From: Meandrina meandrites
Lineage: Eukaryota > Cnidaria > Anthozoa > Scleractinia > Meandrinidae
DNA length: 64,000 bases
Direction of reading: 5' to 3'
NCBI GenBank assembly: GCA_963693305.1
Contig: OY855910.1
Location: forward strand, 16,819,362-16,883,361
Shown here: in pieces, positions 44,755 through 55,279 of the stretch
Layout: every line of letters starts with the position of its first letter
How positions within the stretch are numbered: position 1 is the first letter of the stretch
Notes under the pieces: generated by a model
What the model was told of the DNA's origin: nothing
Database searches by the model: none
What the model saw: only the letters and a program-made list of their open reading frames with translations
Translations under genes and position numbers: made by a program

Positions 44755-45475
44755 ATGGTGGTCAGCGGTTTTTCAAAACGAATCGACCAAATCGATCGAA
44801 TCGACAAACATTTATGGAGGCCCTGTAATGACATGCAACAGTCCAATGGAAAACAACAACTTTCCGATCGAATATACAAATTCTCCATTTGACAAATCGA
44901 TCGAATCGACAAACATTTGTGGGGCCCTATAACGACTAAGTCGAGATGAGATGCAACAGTCCAATGGAAAGCTGCACTTTTCCGATCGAAAATAACAATT
45001 CTCTATTTGACAAATCGATCGAATCAATCGAATCAACAAACATTTATGGGGCCCTACAACGACAACTACGGCGATATTTTTCTAAGTCTCGCTAATGAGA
45101 TGCAACAGTCCAATGGAAAGCTGCACTTTTCAGATCGACAATAAGAGTTCACTATCTGACAAATCGATCGACTCGATCGAATCGACAAACATTTATGGGC
45201 CCTACAACCACTACTACGGCGATATTTCTCTAAGTCTCGCTAATGATATGCAACAGTCCAATGGAAAGCGGCACTTTTCCGATCGAAAATAAGAATTCTC
45301 TATTTGACAAATCGATCGAATCGACAAACATTTATGGGGCCCTACAACCACTACGGCGATATTTCTCTAAGTCTCGCTAATGAGATTCAACAGTCCAATG
45401 GAAAGCTGCACCTTTCCGATCGAAAATAAGAGATCTCCATTTCACAAATCGATAGAATCGATCGAATTGGTAGAA
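44755..45475. repeat. Minisatellite of about 117-149 bp units
   Basis: At least five units start ATGCAACAGTCCAATGGAAA (near 44833, 44950, 45099, 45247 and, with ATTCAACAG, 45385). Each continues with TTTCCGATCG, TTTGACAAATCGATCGAATC and a GGGCCCTA spacer. Open frames on both strands across this array are repeat artefacts. Confidence 0.88.
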
Positions 45476-45544
45476 CCCATTTTCCAATGGACTCTATGCG
45501 ACAGTATTGGACAACCCTCTGGGGGGGAGAACAGTCTAATGCAG

Positions 45545-46690
45545 CATTTTACTTCTCCCTTTTGGGAATGTTAATGATGACACAAAATCTACTGTCAATG
45601 GGACCCTGGGTAAGGTGGCCAAAACACTTGGCAGCCATGGCCTTATGACAAGCGCCTCGAGATAGCTGCAAAAGTTTCAAATTTAAAGCAGCAATTGCAG
45701 GAAAAAAACTATGCTGAGTCCACTAAACGAAAAAAGGTGTTGGATTTTATCAGAGATCAGAAATCCAGGCAAGAGTTTGAGCCTCTCATTGGTCCCATGA
45801 TTGATGTTGGCTATGCAGAACCTTTGCACAATGGCAACAATGGATGGCAATTCTGGCACAGTTTCGTTCTTGACCTGGCTTTAGGCAAATCTCGTTTGCC
45901 TGGGGGTGTCAATGAGCTTGACAAATGACCAGCTGATTCCCCTTTCATTTGTTATTTAAGTTGCCTTAGAAATAATTTTGGACTCACTCGCCTTGCAAAA
46001 AAGGTCAAAAAGTGGTTCACAGAGGGGAGGAAAAAAGGAAAAAAGGAAAATGTGCCACAAGTACATGCTCTTGCTTGACAGTATTAGTAGGGAAAGTGAC
46101 CCACCAGAAACCAAACTTATGATAGCTACCTTGGCCTACTGCAGCCTACAGCTTAGAGATGCTGTATCCTTGTTTTCTAGGGTTGAAATTAAAGACTGTG
46201 AGGTAGCTAAACTAAAGATTGCTTGCCAGAATTTCTTTAATGCCAACTCTTTGCTCCTTCGAGTTTCCCCCACTGTTTGGACTATCGGGTACGCAATTCC
46301 ATATCACGTGCAGATTTTGTATGAAAAATATGGTTTGGGCTTGGGCCTTAACAGCATGCAAGGGAGGGAGGCAAAGCATGTTAAGTTGAGTCAGTATGAC
46401 ATTCCACACTCTCTACACGTTGGAGACTAGTTCTTCGTCACGACTATATAGTCTCTGTGTGGATGTGTAAAGAAGATCCACTTAATGTGTCTTATGTAAA
46501 AAGTAAAGAACAATATATTCCACCAGAGATTAACTCCGAACGGTTTTGCTACTGTGGGTTTGTTAAACATGATGACAAGGAACTTTGTCAGTTCTGTTCC
46601 TCAAATCTCTACAAGGCAGTTAAGAATTCTGCAGAAACTGGGGTCTTGGCGAGAGAAATATGCAGTCTTGCAAGTGTGACAGCCTATTAA
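45545..46690 (+). pseudogene. Decayed transposase-like cnidarian protein with C-terminal zinc pair
   Basis: I do not have a name for this family. Frames in order give GNVNDDTKSTVNGTLGKVAK, LDFIRDQKSRQEFEPLIGPM, YAEPLHNGNNGWQFWHSFVL, then MLLLDSISRESDPPETKLMI and LRDAVSLFSRVEIKDCEVAK. It ends VWTIGYAIPYHVQILYEKYG, GLGLNSMQGREAKHVKLSQY and a Cys motif FCYCGF...LCQFCSSNL. The HVQILYEKYG, NSMQGREAKH and Cys-pair order matches a multicopy protein I recall from corals, likely mobile-element encoded. Several frameshifts and stops make it dead. It converges on the minus-strand gene at 48011-47592 within the same 13.9-kb element. Confidence 0.5.
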
Positions 46691-47590
46691 GTCTGTTTTA
46701 ATCATGGATTCGCCATGCCACACACGTTGACTTGGTAGCTTAAGATAAATTTGTTCTTTAAACTATAGTTTCCACTGTTACTTCTTGAAGAAAACAAGGT
46801 TTAGATAATATAACAACATATTGTGATAGTTAATTTACTAATCTGGTGCCCGCTGTTCATTGTTGCTAGGCATTTGTAGAAATTTTATTAACAAATTGTC
46901 CTCCTGCCATTTGTGGCACAATTATTGTTACAACAATATTGTTATAAACATTCAAAGGTTTCATCTGTTACAGGTAGTTCAGTCTAATAAAATTTGACAA
47001 TTTAACTGGGACTTGTATTTGTATATTATTTTAACTCTCAAACCCATTAACTGTCACTCCGAAGATCTGATTACAAATTCTCCCTTGTAGCTGCTATTTA
47101 TTTTACTGTACATTAGTTAAGGAATTTGGGGTTCTCAAGATAATGCCTTTTGATAAGTTTACCTTTTCTCATCACCTGCCTACTGGACAATGTATGGACA
47201 TTGTGAGGAGAAGTTACATGCTAATCACTAGATCTTGGGGATGCGCAGGCTTGGAATTGATCAAGCCATTAGTTAAAGGGCTATTATCCTTTACAATCTA
47301 ACATCCATAAAGACCTTAATGGCCTTATTTAACAATTACAAACTCTAGAAATGAACAGGTTAAATGCAGTCACAAGATAGTTAATATGTCGTGTTACTTT
47401 GCTTTCAGTTAAAAAAGTGTGTGCTGAGGAATGCCATTCCTGTTGAAGTGACCATATCTTGCCTTAAAAGTAATTTTTTCCAAGGTCTTAGAGTAATGGA
47501 AATGAGCTGGGTGGTCTGCCTCAGCAATGATTGTGCTGTACGAGCAATCCTTTTCCTTCCCAACAAGCACATCAGCTGTAGGTAGCGACG
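46691..47590. other. Spacer with a decayed TTAA-type miniature element
   Basis: At 47046-47100 CACTCCGAAGATCTGATTAC occurs, with a loosely inverted partner ending CACTAGATCTTGGGGATG near 47240. Together they resemble a common anthozoan miniature repeat that I recall. Otherwise the stretch is AT-rich and non-coding. Confidence 0.4.
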
Positions 47591-47591
47591 G

Positions 47592-48011
47592 TTAAGTAAA
47601 TAAATGGCGAAATTTGTCACGATGGATGATCTGTAAATCTGCAACACATCGAGTATTCTTGACGACAGCTCCGCCATTTTCTTCGCATAACACAAAACAT
47701 TTTAAGCTCTCGAACATTTCTTGAGGCAAATTCCAGGTGAAAGTCACTGTCCATGGACGAGAAGCACTTGTTTTCTTCTTCATTCTCCGTAAGATGATTT
47801 TGTGCCAGTGAACCACCGTCCGGGACAACATTCTCGCTGGCTGGGAAAGGTGATATTTAAACGCTTTTTCTCCACGCAAAGTATGCTTTTTGATTACCGC
47901 CCTGGTCAGCTGCAACAATTCATCACTAATTTCTATGGCCAAAGACCGATCATCAGCCGTATCGATGTAATTTTGCACGAGTTCGTGAACATTGACAATA
48001 AGCTGCGCCAT
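47592..48011 (-). CDS. Unnamed gene start or exon inside the CACGGCGGGCC element
   Basis: An open frame of 139 codons starts at ATG 48011, 87 bp inside the right terminal repeat. It begins MAQLIVNVHELVQNYIDTAD and includes a Lys/Arg-rich middle (HKIILRRMKKKTSASRPWTV) and KCFVLCEENGGAVVKNTRCV. I do not recognise it. The left end of the element has the same TTCAAAATGGCG context but hits a TGA immediately (ATG at 34240). So the terminal repeat seems to contain the promoter and start codon, and only the right copy leads into a gene. Downstream exons may have been lost to later insertions. It could be a first exon rather than a whole protein. Confidence 0.45.
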   Translation of the reverse strand: MAQLIVNVHELVQNYIDTADDRSLAIEISDELLQLTRAVIKKHTLRGEKAFKYHLSQPARMLSRTVVHWHKIILRRMKKKTSASRPWTVTFTWNLPQEMFESLKCFVLCEENGGAVVKNTRCVADLQIIHRDKFRHLFT

Positions 48012-48097
48012 TTTGAATTTGACGAAATACCGCTGATATCCACGCAGGCGCCTATTTCGCGTGGTGGCCGATTGTGGCGGGTCAGGGGCCCGCCGTG

Positions 48098-48545
48098 ATC
48101 AGCCTACCTCAAGCACAAGCAAGGGATGACATTGATTAGTCAAGCTGTCAGTAGAGCTGGAACGATGATGCACCAGTCTTCCTCTAGAGGTTTGTACTCA
48201 CGTTTAAGTGCTCGAGAACGTCTTCAAGCTTCTTCATCAACTAACTCTGCTCCTTTCAATTCTAAGAGACAAGGATAAAGTGTTTGAATTTGTTTTGGTG
48301 CGAATTTGAATTTGCTTGGGATGAGAAGGGCGACAATGTTAAACTTGAGAGTTGGAAGTAAACTGATGAAAATATCGTCTTAAGAGGTCTTGTTACTCTT
48401 AATCAATTCTGCTCATTAGCTTCTGAATTAAGAGTAAGAAGACCTCACTGATGAGCAACTGGAGGGAAGTATAGAGGAATGCTGCTCGATTGATTAAAAA
48501 AAATCCTGTCAATCAACACCACTTACATTGTAGGAAATTTTTATG
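48098..48545 (+). pseudogene. Continuation of the coding sequence begun at 34065
   Basis: After the 13.9-kb element the frames give QPTSSTSK, ISQAVSRAGTMMHQSSSRGL, YSRLSARERLQASSSTNSAP, then VFEFVLVRI, FAWDEKGDNVKLESW, NIVLRGLVTLN and KKNPVNQHHLH. A Ser-rich linker followed by this V-L-V order fits a cnidarian multicopy protein I recall but cannot name. Multiple frameshifts are present. Joining with 34065-34178 restores YSN-QPT in frame. Confidence 0.42.
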
Positions 48546-48559
48546 TGACATCCACTACG

Positions 48560-49051
48560 TACCAGAGCAGCAAATTCGTTTATTCAAGAACCCGAAAACC
48601 AGCAATCTTAACCTGCCCAGCTATGTTTCATGTGAAAAAAACAGAGAAAGAATTCAAATACTTCTTAAATTCTTTAGTGGAGGTAAACCAATGATTTTAA
48701 GAAATTGCATTCATTCAATCTTCTTGCCTTGCAAAAAAAACAAGCAGAAGACAACATTTTGAGGAAGTTGTATGACCTTTGTAGTGGTGCAATGAAAGGA
48801 AAAGTCCTCAGAGATATCTTTGTTGACAGCCTGAGCTGAGACAAATTCTATACTAAAGCTATTGTGACTGAGAAATGGGATTTCATTGAGCAATCTAACC
48901 TTGCCGATAAAGAACTGGCATTTTTCGATTACTTAAGAGTGAACATCAAGAAAGACATGGAGAATGGAATGATTCTTTCAGTAAGGAGGAGAGTGGGCAT
49001 GGAAGATGAGTTCTTCAACAACAATGGGCAAGAGTGTGCCAATTTCAAGTT
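48560..49051 (+). pseudogene. Unassigned decayed protein interrupted by a LINE
   Basis: Segments such as LNLPSYVSCEKNRERIQILL and MENGMILSVRRRVGMEDEFF with NNNGQEC look protein-like and resemble the C-terminal part of a Mutator-like transposase family I recall in cnidarians. The evidence is weak. The LINE at 49052 entered this sequence at NFKL. Confidence 0.25.
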
Positions 49052-50532
49052 GCAAACTTTAGATGATTTCAGCAAGATATCCGGCCTCAGGCTCAATGCT
49101 GGCAAAACGGAACCTCTTTGGATCGGCTCTAAGGTTGGACAAGAAAAAATTTCTGTGCCAGAAAAGGACTTAAAATGGCCAAAATACAAGGTTAAAATGC
49201 TTGATTTATGGCTGTCAACTGATCCGGATCTAGCGAAAATCTTGAACTATAAAGAGAAAACTGAAAAAATTAGAAAGTTATTAAGTTGCTGGAAATACCG
49301 TAGGCTCACGCTGCTAGGGAAAATCACCGTGCTTAAATCACTGATCGCATCACAATTGGTTTACTTATTTGTGCCATTGCCCTCTAACCATTATGCTATA
49401 AAAGAATTAAACGACATGTTTTATTATTTTCTATGGAATGGTAAGGGCGACAAAATAAAGAGAAAAGTTATGATTAATGAACCTGGAAATGGAGGTCTGA
49501 AAATGATAGATCTCTGTTCTTTCAACAAATCTCTCAAAACAACATGGGTGAAAAAATACTTAGACACGACAAACAATGGAAAGTGGAAGCTCCTCTTCGA
49601 TGATGAACTTAAGACCTATAGCTGAGATAACCTTTTCCGCTGCAACCTTAATGTTAAAGAAGTGATTAAGGTCACGGATCCCCTCCTTAAGGAGATATTA
49701 GAAATTTGGACCGAAGCAAACTTTGAACGCCAGATAACTTCTGAAATCAATTTTAGAGAACAGGGACTATGGTTTAACTCGTTAATAAGAATTGCTAATA
49801 AGCCAATATTTTTTAAAGAGTGGTCGGAAAAAGGTATAACAAAAGTTAAAGACCTTCCAATGACAGGAACTAACAGATTTTTGCCTCTCAATGCTCTTGC
49901 CTCAAAATATGGCATAAAGCCATGTCCTCTTGGTTTCTACGGCTTAGTTTCAGCTGTAAAATCTCTTCGTAAAACCATCACCTCAGTTGATGAGATCAAA
50001 AATCAAAACCCTGAAACACTCTGTGACAGGATTATGAAAAGCCAAAGACCAGGTCCATTAATCTACAAAAAGTTTATCAAAGCTAATAGTTTAACTCCGA
50101 CTAATAGCCAAAACAAATGGCTTCAAGATTGCAACTATTTAGAGGAAGAAAACCCTTTTAACTGGAAACTTGCGTACCTCTTGGCACCAAGCTGCACCAA
50201 AAGCACCAAACTGATCGAGTTTCAGTTCAAATTTTTGCATAGATGCATACCAACCAACAATTTTCTGTTTAAAATAGGAAGAAAGGAAAACGAAAACTGC
50301 ACTTTTTGCCACAGCGCCTCAGAGACGTTAATTCACCTTTTCTGGTCATGTCATGTAACATCATCCTTTTGGGAAAGGATAGTTGACTGGCTTCAAGAAA
50401 ATCTTCTGATAAGCAGTGAATACACCTTATTGAACATCACAGCATTGGGCCTGAGGCCAGATCCTCATCCAAAACATACGCTTCAATTAAACTATATTTA
50501 CCTGCTAGCACGATATCATATTTGGAATTCCT
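49052..50532 (+). pseudogene. L1/Tx1-like ORF2 C-terminal half
   Basis: The frame from the junction reads ISGLRLNAGKTEPLWIGSKV (RT after the Asp pair), LGKITVLKSLIASQLVYLF and YYFLWNGKGDKIKRK, to a TGA at 49623. The same frame then reads on from there through WFNSLIRIANKPIFFKEWSE, KFLHRCIPTNNFLFKIG, CTFCHSASETLIHLFWSC (zinc knuckle) and LARYHIWNS to a TAG at 50532. No frameshift is seen; one in-frame stop in about 490 codons suggests a recent copy. The endonuclease and catalytic RT core are missing. Confidence 0.9.
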
Positions 50533-50890
50533 AGCTAGAGGAGGCATCACCAAATTTCGTGCACTTCTTACGTCTTGTAAAGTCACGATTTACAATAGAG
50601 ACAACAGTGGGTGACACAAAAAAATGGACTCCTCTTGCAGATTGTTTATAATGTGTTATTTCCTCTTCCTCTGACTGACGCAAAAAATGTGAACAATTTT
50701 GTAAGCTACTTTAAAGTAATATACATGCGATTATTATAATTAAGGTCTGTTTGCCTCCACCCTCTCTGTAATTCTTTTTTGTAGTCCATTTCCTCATCAC
50801 TTTTAGTATTGTGCATTAGTAGTTGTACTGTACGCGTAATTGTAATTGTTTGTTTCCTGGTAATAAAGTTTACCTTTATAAAAAAAAAAA
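49052..50890 (+). mobile_element. L1/Tx1-like LINE, 5' truncated, 8-bp target duplication
   Basis: TTCAAGTT is repeated at 49044-49051 and 50891-50898, and the element ends in poly(A) (50879-50890) after an AATAAAG signal. It is a close relative of the 43133-43786 fragment. It starts just downstream of the RT catalytic pair. Confidence 0.9.
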
Positions 50891-50898
50891 TTCAAGTT

Positions 50899-51043
50899 AT
50901 ATATCAAACACGAGGGAGAGTGTTTCATCACATTTTTGAACGCCGAGAAGAGAGTTGAAAATATGATGCGTAGCAGAGTATTTTTGATGAACTTCGAGGT
51001 GTTTGGACATGTGATGAAACACTCTCACAAGTGTTTGATATAT
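50899..51043. mobile_element. About 145-bp hairpin miniature element
   Basis: The left end ATATATCAAACACGAGGGAG pairs with the right end, whose reverse complement starts ATATATCAAACACTTGTGAG, and the pairing continues through GAGTGTTTCATCACAT. The LINE target duplication directly abuts it. Confidence 0.78.
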
Positions 51044-51139
51044 CTTCTCAATCAAGGGGTGAGCATGCGTGGGCCCGAGCAGGGTGGATGTGAGTTTTTA
51101 AGCGGAGCGCTTCTACCCTTCCTCTCTTGGTGCTTATCG

Positions 51140-51994
51140 ACATAATAAGCAAAAGTTTTACATCCAAATCCAACATCTGGGTGCCACCTGGTCAGAAAAA
51201 CAAAAGGGGTGCTCGTGGATCTGTAGAAGAGGAAAATTCGGCGGCCAAGAGATCAAATATGGCGGACGCTGGCGGGGCCAAAACGAGGAAAGATGACACC
51301 TCCCCAAGCGAGGAAGAAGAACCAAACTTATACGAAATCAAAACGATGTTGGTCGACATTCAAATTTCAGTGTCTTCCATTTTGCCCGATAACAAACAGC
51401 CCAAGAAAGAACTAGCCGAATTAAAAGCTTTCCTGCAAATCAAAGACCAAGAGCTTCATGATCTGAAGACCACATTCGACAAAACTTCTAAGGCCAATAT
51501 CGAGATGGCGAACAGCCTGAAAGCAACGACCACTTCGCTTGACGTCGCAAAAACAGCTTAGAATTCCATGGAGTTCCTGAAAATTCCTACGCATCTACAG
51601 AGGAAGCGGTACTCAAAATTGCTGCTGCACTTGACATTCAAGTTGCCCCAGCGATATCGAAATATCACACCAACTGCGATGGAAAAAAGGCAACAACGCT
51701 ATTATCACAAAGTTCTGCAGCCACAAAGTCAAAACAAGTCTGTACAAGGCACGGATAAAGCTCAAAAACATAAAAGCCTCAGATCTGTTCCCAAATGCCA
51801 GCAATGCTGCGGTTGCCGGATCGATCGATCGCCTTTTCGTAAATGAGAATTTAACTTCGTACAGGAGAGGCCTGGTGCAAAGAGATGGCTACATCATCAG
51901 TGTGTGGACGATGGACGGGAAAGTCTTTGTCAAAACATCCCCGGACAGGAATCCTGTCAGGATCTTTACCGAAGAAGATTTAGATACCCTTTGA
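51140..51994 (+). pseudogene. L1/Tx1-like ORF1 (coiled coil and RNA-binding domain)
   Basis: This is an ORF1-type RNA-binding protein of an L1/Tx1-like LINE. The first frame (to a TAG at 51559) has an acidic Ser/Glu stretch, a probable coiled coil (ELAELKAFLQIKDQELHDLK, KTSKANIEMANSLKAT), then NSLEFHGVPENSYASTEEAV in the next frame. After another shift near 51655 it reads DIEISHQLRWKKGNNAIITK, FVNENLTSYRRGLVQRDGYI and VKTSPDRNPVRIFTEEDLDT to a TGA at 51992. The F-H-G-V-P-E and H-Q/R-L blocks followed by F-V-N-E-N-L-T are characteristic of this domain. Two frameshifts make it inactive. Confidence 0.82.
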
Positions 51995-52409
51995 AACTGC
52001 TTAGCTGTCTCATGTATTGCCGAATGTAGGAAGGGTATACGTTTTTGCTATGAAGACCTTGCTGAAGGTAATGCCTCCTACAAAAACCCATTTTAAACTT
52101 TCAATTTATGTTCCTTTTCTTATTTTATGCATAATTTGTTTACTTTTATATTATAGCTATTATAGCCTCTATTCTATTCTATTCTATAGCCCACAATCTA
52201 CTAACTCTACAATCTACTACAATCACAAATTCACACATTGCTTATCATTGCCGCTACTAACAACGTTATCTGCTATTAACATGATCAAAAAGATATTATG
52301 TCACTTTTATTGCAACCTTTATCCCTCCAAAGTTATACAATTTGTAATGTTTACGATCTATTTTTGGCCAAAATTTGCTTGGTCCGAACTCTGCTTAATT
52401 ATTCTGTGT

Positions 52410-52503
52410 CGCATAAGTTAAAACTGCTATCTTTAAACGTGCGAGGTTTGTGTGATGTTAACAAAAGGATATTTATTTCACGCAGGAAAAATAACTGTTT
52501 TTA
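52410..52503 (+). pseudogene. Start of L1/Tx1-like ORF2 endonuclease
   Basis: LKLLSLNVRGLCDVNKR is the N-terminal strand of the AP-endonuclease domain of L1/Tx1-like ORF2. It lies 416 bases after the ORF1 stop, a natural distance. The similarity stops at about 52503, so this LINE copy has lost its 3' part, which cannot be explained by ordinary 5' truncation. Confidence 0.7.
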
Positions 52504-54325
52504 TGTAGCTTGTGACGCAGTAGTTCCCAGCTTCCGGTGAGGGATTACATCATTGCTTCTTACATGAAAGTGACGCAACCGGGGGACTAGTTCGACCTTC
52601 ACTGAAACATCACAACATGGTGTATTCCATTTTTATCTGTTCAAGTTCATCACTTTACGCCGCTTCCAGCCTGCAATACCTGTCCTCTGCAAGTGGGAAT
52701 ATTGTGATTTTGGAGAAGTTTTCCTCCTTTACAAGATAAGTACTAGATTATTGCTTGATGGTCAATTCAATAACGTATTTTTGCACAGGCGTTTGATCGA
52801 TCTACGCGTCATGTACATGTGCTTTGACTTCTGCATGAATTATCAATAGTGGGCTCTGTTAATGCTTTATTAGAACTCAAATGTTATGAAAGTTCTTACC
52901 TATAATATCGTCTAAGGTTATCGTGAAGATGCGAATTGTTTATTGTGAAGCCTTTGTTGGGTACGCTGAATTAATTCCGAAGAGTTTGGCGCCAAATTTT
53001 AATTTATTCGATGTGTTCTAAGTCTGCTTTTTGTGGCGCCCCTTTTGCCCCTTCTTTTCAATGACTCGCTCCACGGGAAGAACCCACCACCGCTTCTTTT
53101 AGCGTGATTATTCGGCAAAAGTAATTTTAGTTAAATACTATAACATTACTTATTCATTTGGAATGCAAATTGCCCTAGCTTAGCTGAATGCCTCTAGTTT
53201 AAGCTGTAATTTGAGCTTGCCAATGTCCAGAAGAATGAACATACACATTTTCATTTCATTAGTACTTAATATCCAATGCATTATAGGATAGATACAAGTA
53301 CACTGTGAACCCCCCACCCCACCCATGTTTCTGAGTTTGGCTTGCCAACATTTTACTATTTTTGGCCTGTATGTCATCACCTGCATTATGTTTATATTAG
53401 TTGTTAGTTGTCAGCTGCAAGTGTGATACTTACTGTATCCCTTGAGCAATCTCTTTATAATTATACTTCTTTATCTACCATTCATTCCACCAAACTTTCT
53501 GAGTTGCATTCCCTACAGATAAAATTATTTTGGTGTACATAAACTGCTTTGATGTTCTTGTTTTCTTTACATTTCCTATGTTGTTTGTAAATTTCAATTC
53601 ATATGCAAAACCATGTACACATATTAGTATAATTTACTTGCCACCCTATTGTTGCTGAGTGGTTGTTTGGGACTACGTCCCAATTAGAGACAGTGTCCCT
53701 TTATTATTGAACCATTGTCTTATGAAATTAAATGGTGTGAGCAGGGTAAATCTGTTCTGGGTGGGCTTTGCCTTGGCGACAGCCAATTGACGGTCATACA
53801 TGATCTTACCATTGGGATCACATTGATATTGTCACCTTCTGGTGCAGTATTTTAGCCATTATGGTTAGTAGTCCATCATCACCAGTTCAGCTGCCTTACA
53901 CAGACTGTATTTTAGGACTTAAGTTTCCTTTGTTTTTAAGACTGGATTTGTTGAAATTTTACATGATGATGTCCATTTGGAACCTTGGGGCCAATATTAT
54001 TTGTACTGTAGCTATTGTGGTGCCATTTTAAAGGCCTTGGACATGTTCTAAGCGTTAACACAGTTTATTTGTCCTGTATTACTTATGAAGGCCTAACTAT
54101 TGCAATACACATTTAGATATCACTTTTGCTTTAGAAATGTCAGGGTTTTATTTAGATAATTTAATTCTGGCGACATTTTTGTCAGCCCGGCCTGTACTGG
54201 CAAAATAATATTAGTTTAGAGGCTTCGTCCTCTGTTATTACTGGAGTTTTGACTTCTCCAACTTATGTTTGAGGCTTTGTTCCTCTAATGTTATTATCAG
54301 TATTATAATTACTATAATTATTACT

Positions 54326-54326
54326 A

Positions 54327-54367
<41 letters not shown>
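54326..54367. repeat. (ATT)n microsatellite
   Basis: This is an ATT/TTA tract with one early interruption. Confidence 0.9.
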
Positions 54368-55172
54368 GTCTCATTGTTTTAGAAATTTGATTGTTTTTTA
54401 TTTACATTACAACACAGGCACGCTTTATTTGTGTTGTTCAGAAATGGTTTATACCGCTGGCTAATTGACACGGAAGGCTCGTTAATTTACCTGTCGGCAA
54501 GCTTCGAGTTATTGTCGAGTTTGCTCCGATGAAAGCGCTGAGTATCTTCGGAATTATTGGGCTCAAACGAATGAATAGGACTTGTGACTTTGGGGCGGCG
54601 ATTCATTGGATGTATTTCAAAAGAATTCAACAATGGAGCTTAATTATTGTCTCTCAAGTTCGTATCCTTTTGTTCTGTGAAGCGTGGTGATTGCGAAAAA
54701 AATGTCACCTCGCGTTTTCATCTCTTTCCACCGAAAATCGTTTCTCTCATAAGCTGCAAAGGTAGTATTGGTTTATTATTGATATGCATTTTACAAGCTT
54801 GAAAATGAGCGTTTAAACGAAATTTTTGGTTCAGTATTACCGGAGAACCGCTTTGTTTTGCCAATTACAACGCAATTTGCCGCCGGCAGTGAGAACGGCG
54901 GCGACATGTCTTCGGTCACGTCTGAATGAATTTTGCTCTCGTTTGCGAGGTGGAAGTCGATTTATAAACGATAAAAAAATTATTTGAAGTGATTTGTTAC
55001 CGACCGATCGCTAAGCTTTTCGTTGGATTAGTTTATTTAAGATTAACAATCAGATACTATTAAACGACAAAGAAATACATAAGCTTAAGAGTTTGTTTGG
55101 ATTTGATTGACCGTGCGCTTGTCAAAACAACAGACGATATATTCTTATGCAAATACAAACCATTACGCGGGC

Positions 55173-55180
55173 TTATAAAT
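55173..55180 (+). promoter_or_regulatory. Candidate TATA box
   Basis: TATAAATA lies 100 bases upstream of the first ATG of the plus-strand gene. The assignment rests on motif and position only. Confidence 0.45.
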
Positions 55181-55279
55181 AACAAAGTAAATTCGCGTGG
55201 CTACTCACTTAATATTCTCAACGCTGTAAACACACTTGACCCTCACGTTACCTAGTTTATTAGCTGTGAGCCATGATAC

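Larger units (their letters stand above)
34179..48097. mobile_element. 13.9-kb composite element with CACGGCGGGCCCCTGA ends
   Basis: The left end reads CACGGCGGGCCCCTGAGCCC. The right end, reverse-complemented, reads CACGGCGGGCCCCTGACCCG. Both continue to a shared AATCGGCCAC and, further in, a shared TTCAAAATGGCG that contains an ATG. AT flanks both sides (34177-34178 and 48098-48099), which could be a 2-bp duplication or part of the terminus. Inside are a minus-strand gene start near the right tip (48011), a converging decayed gene (45545-46690), and numerous later insertions. I cannot assign a superfamily. Confidence 0.68.
52504..55279. other. Non-coding upstream region of the 414-aa gene
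   Basis: No gene is recognised over 2.7 kb. A (ATT)n tract lies at 54326-54367. A TATAAATA box lies at 55173-55180, about 100 bases before the ATG at 55280, and is a plausible core promoter. Inverted repeats that would mark an element end were looked for by eye and not found. Confidence 0.45.

Noticed and set aside
44512..45574. Several 60-126 codon frames on both strands
   Set aside because: They lie over the ATCGA minisatellite and share its repeats.
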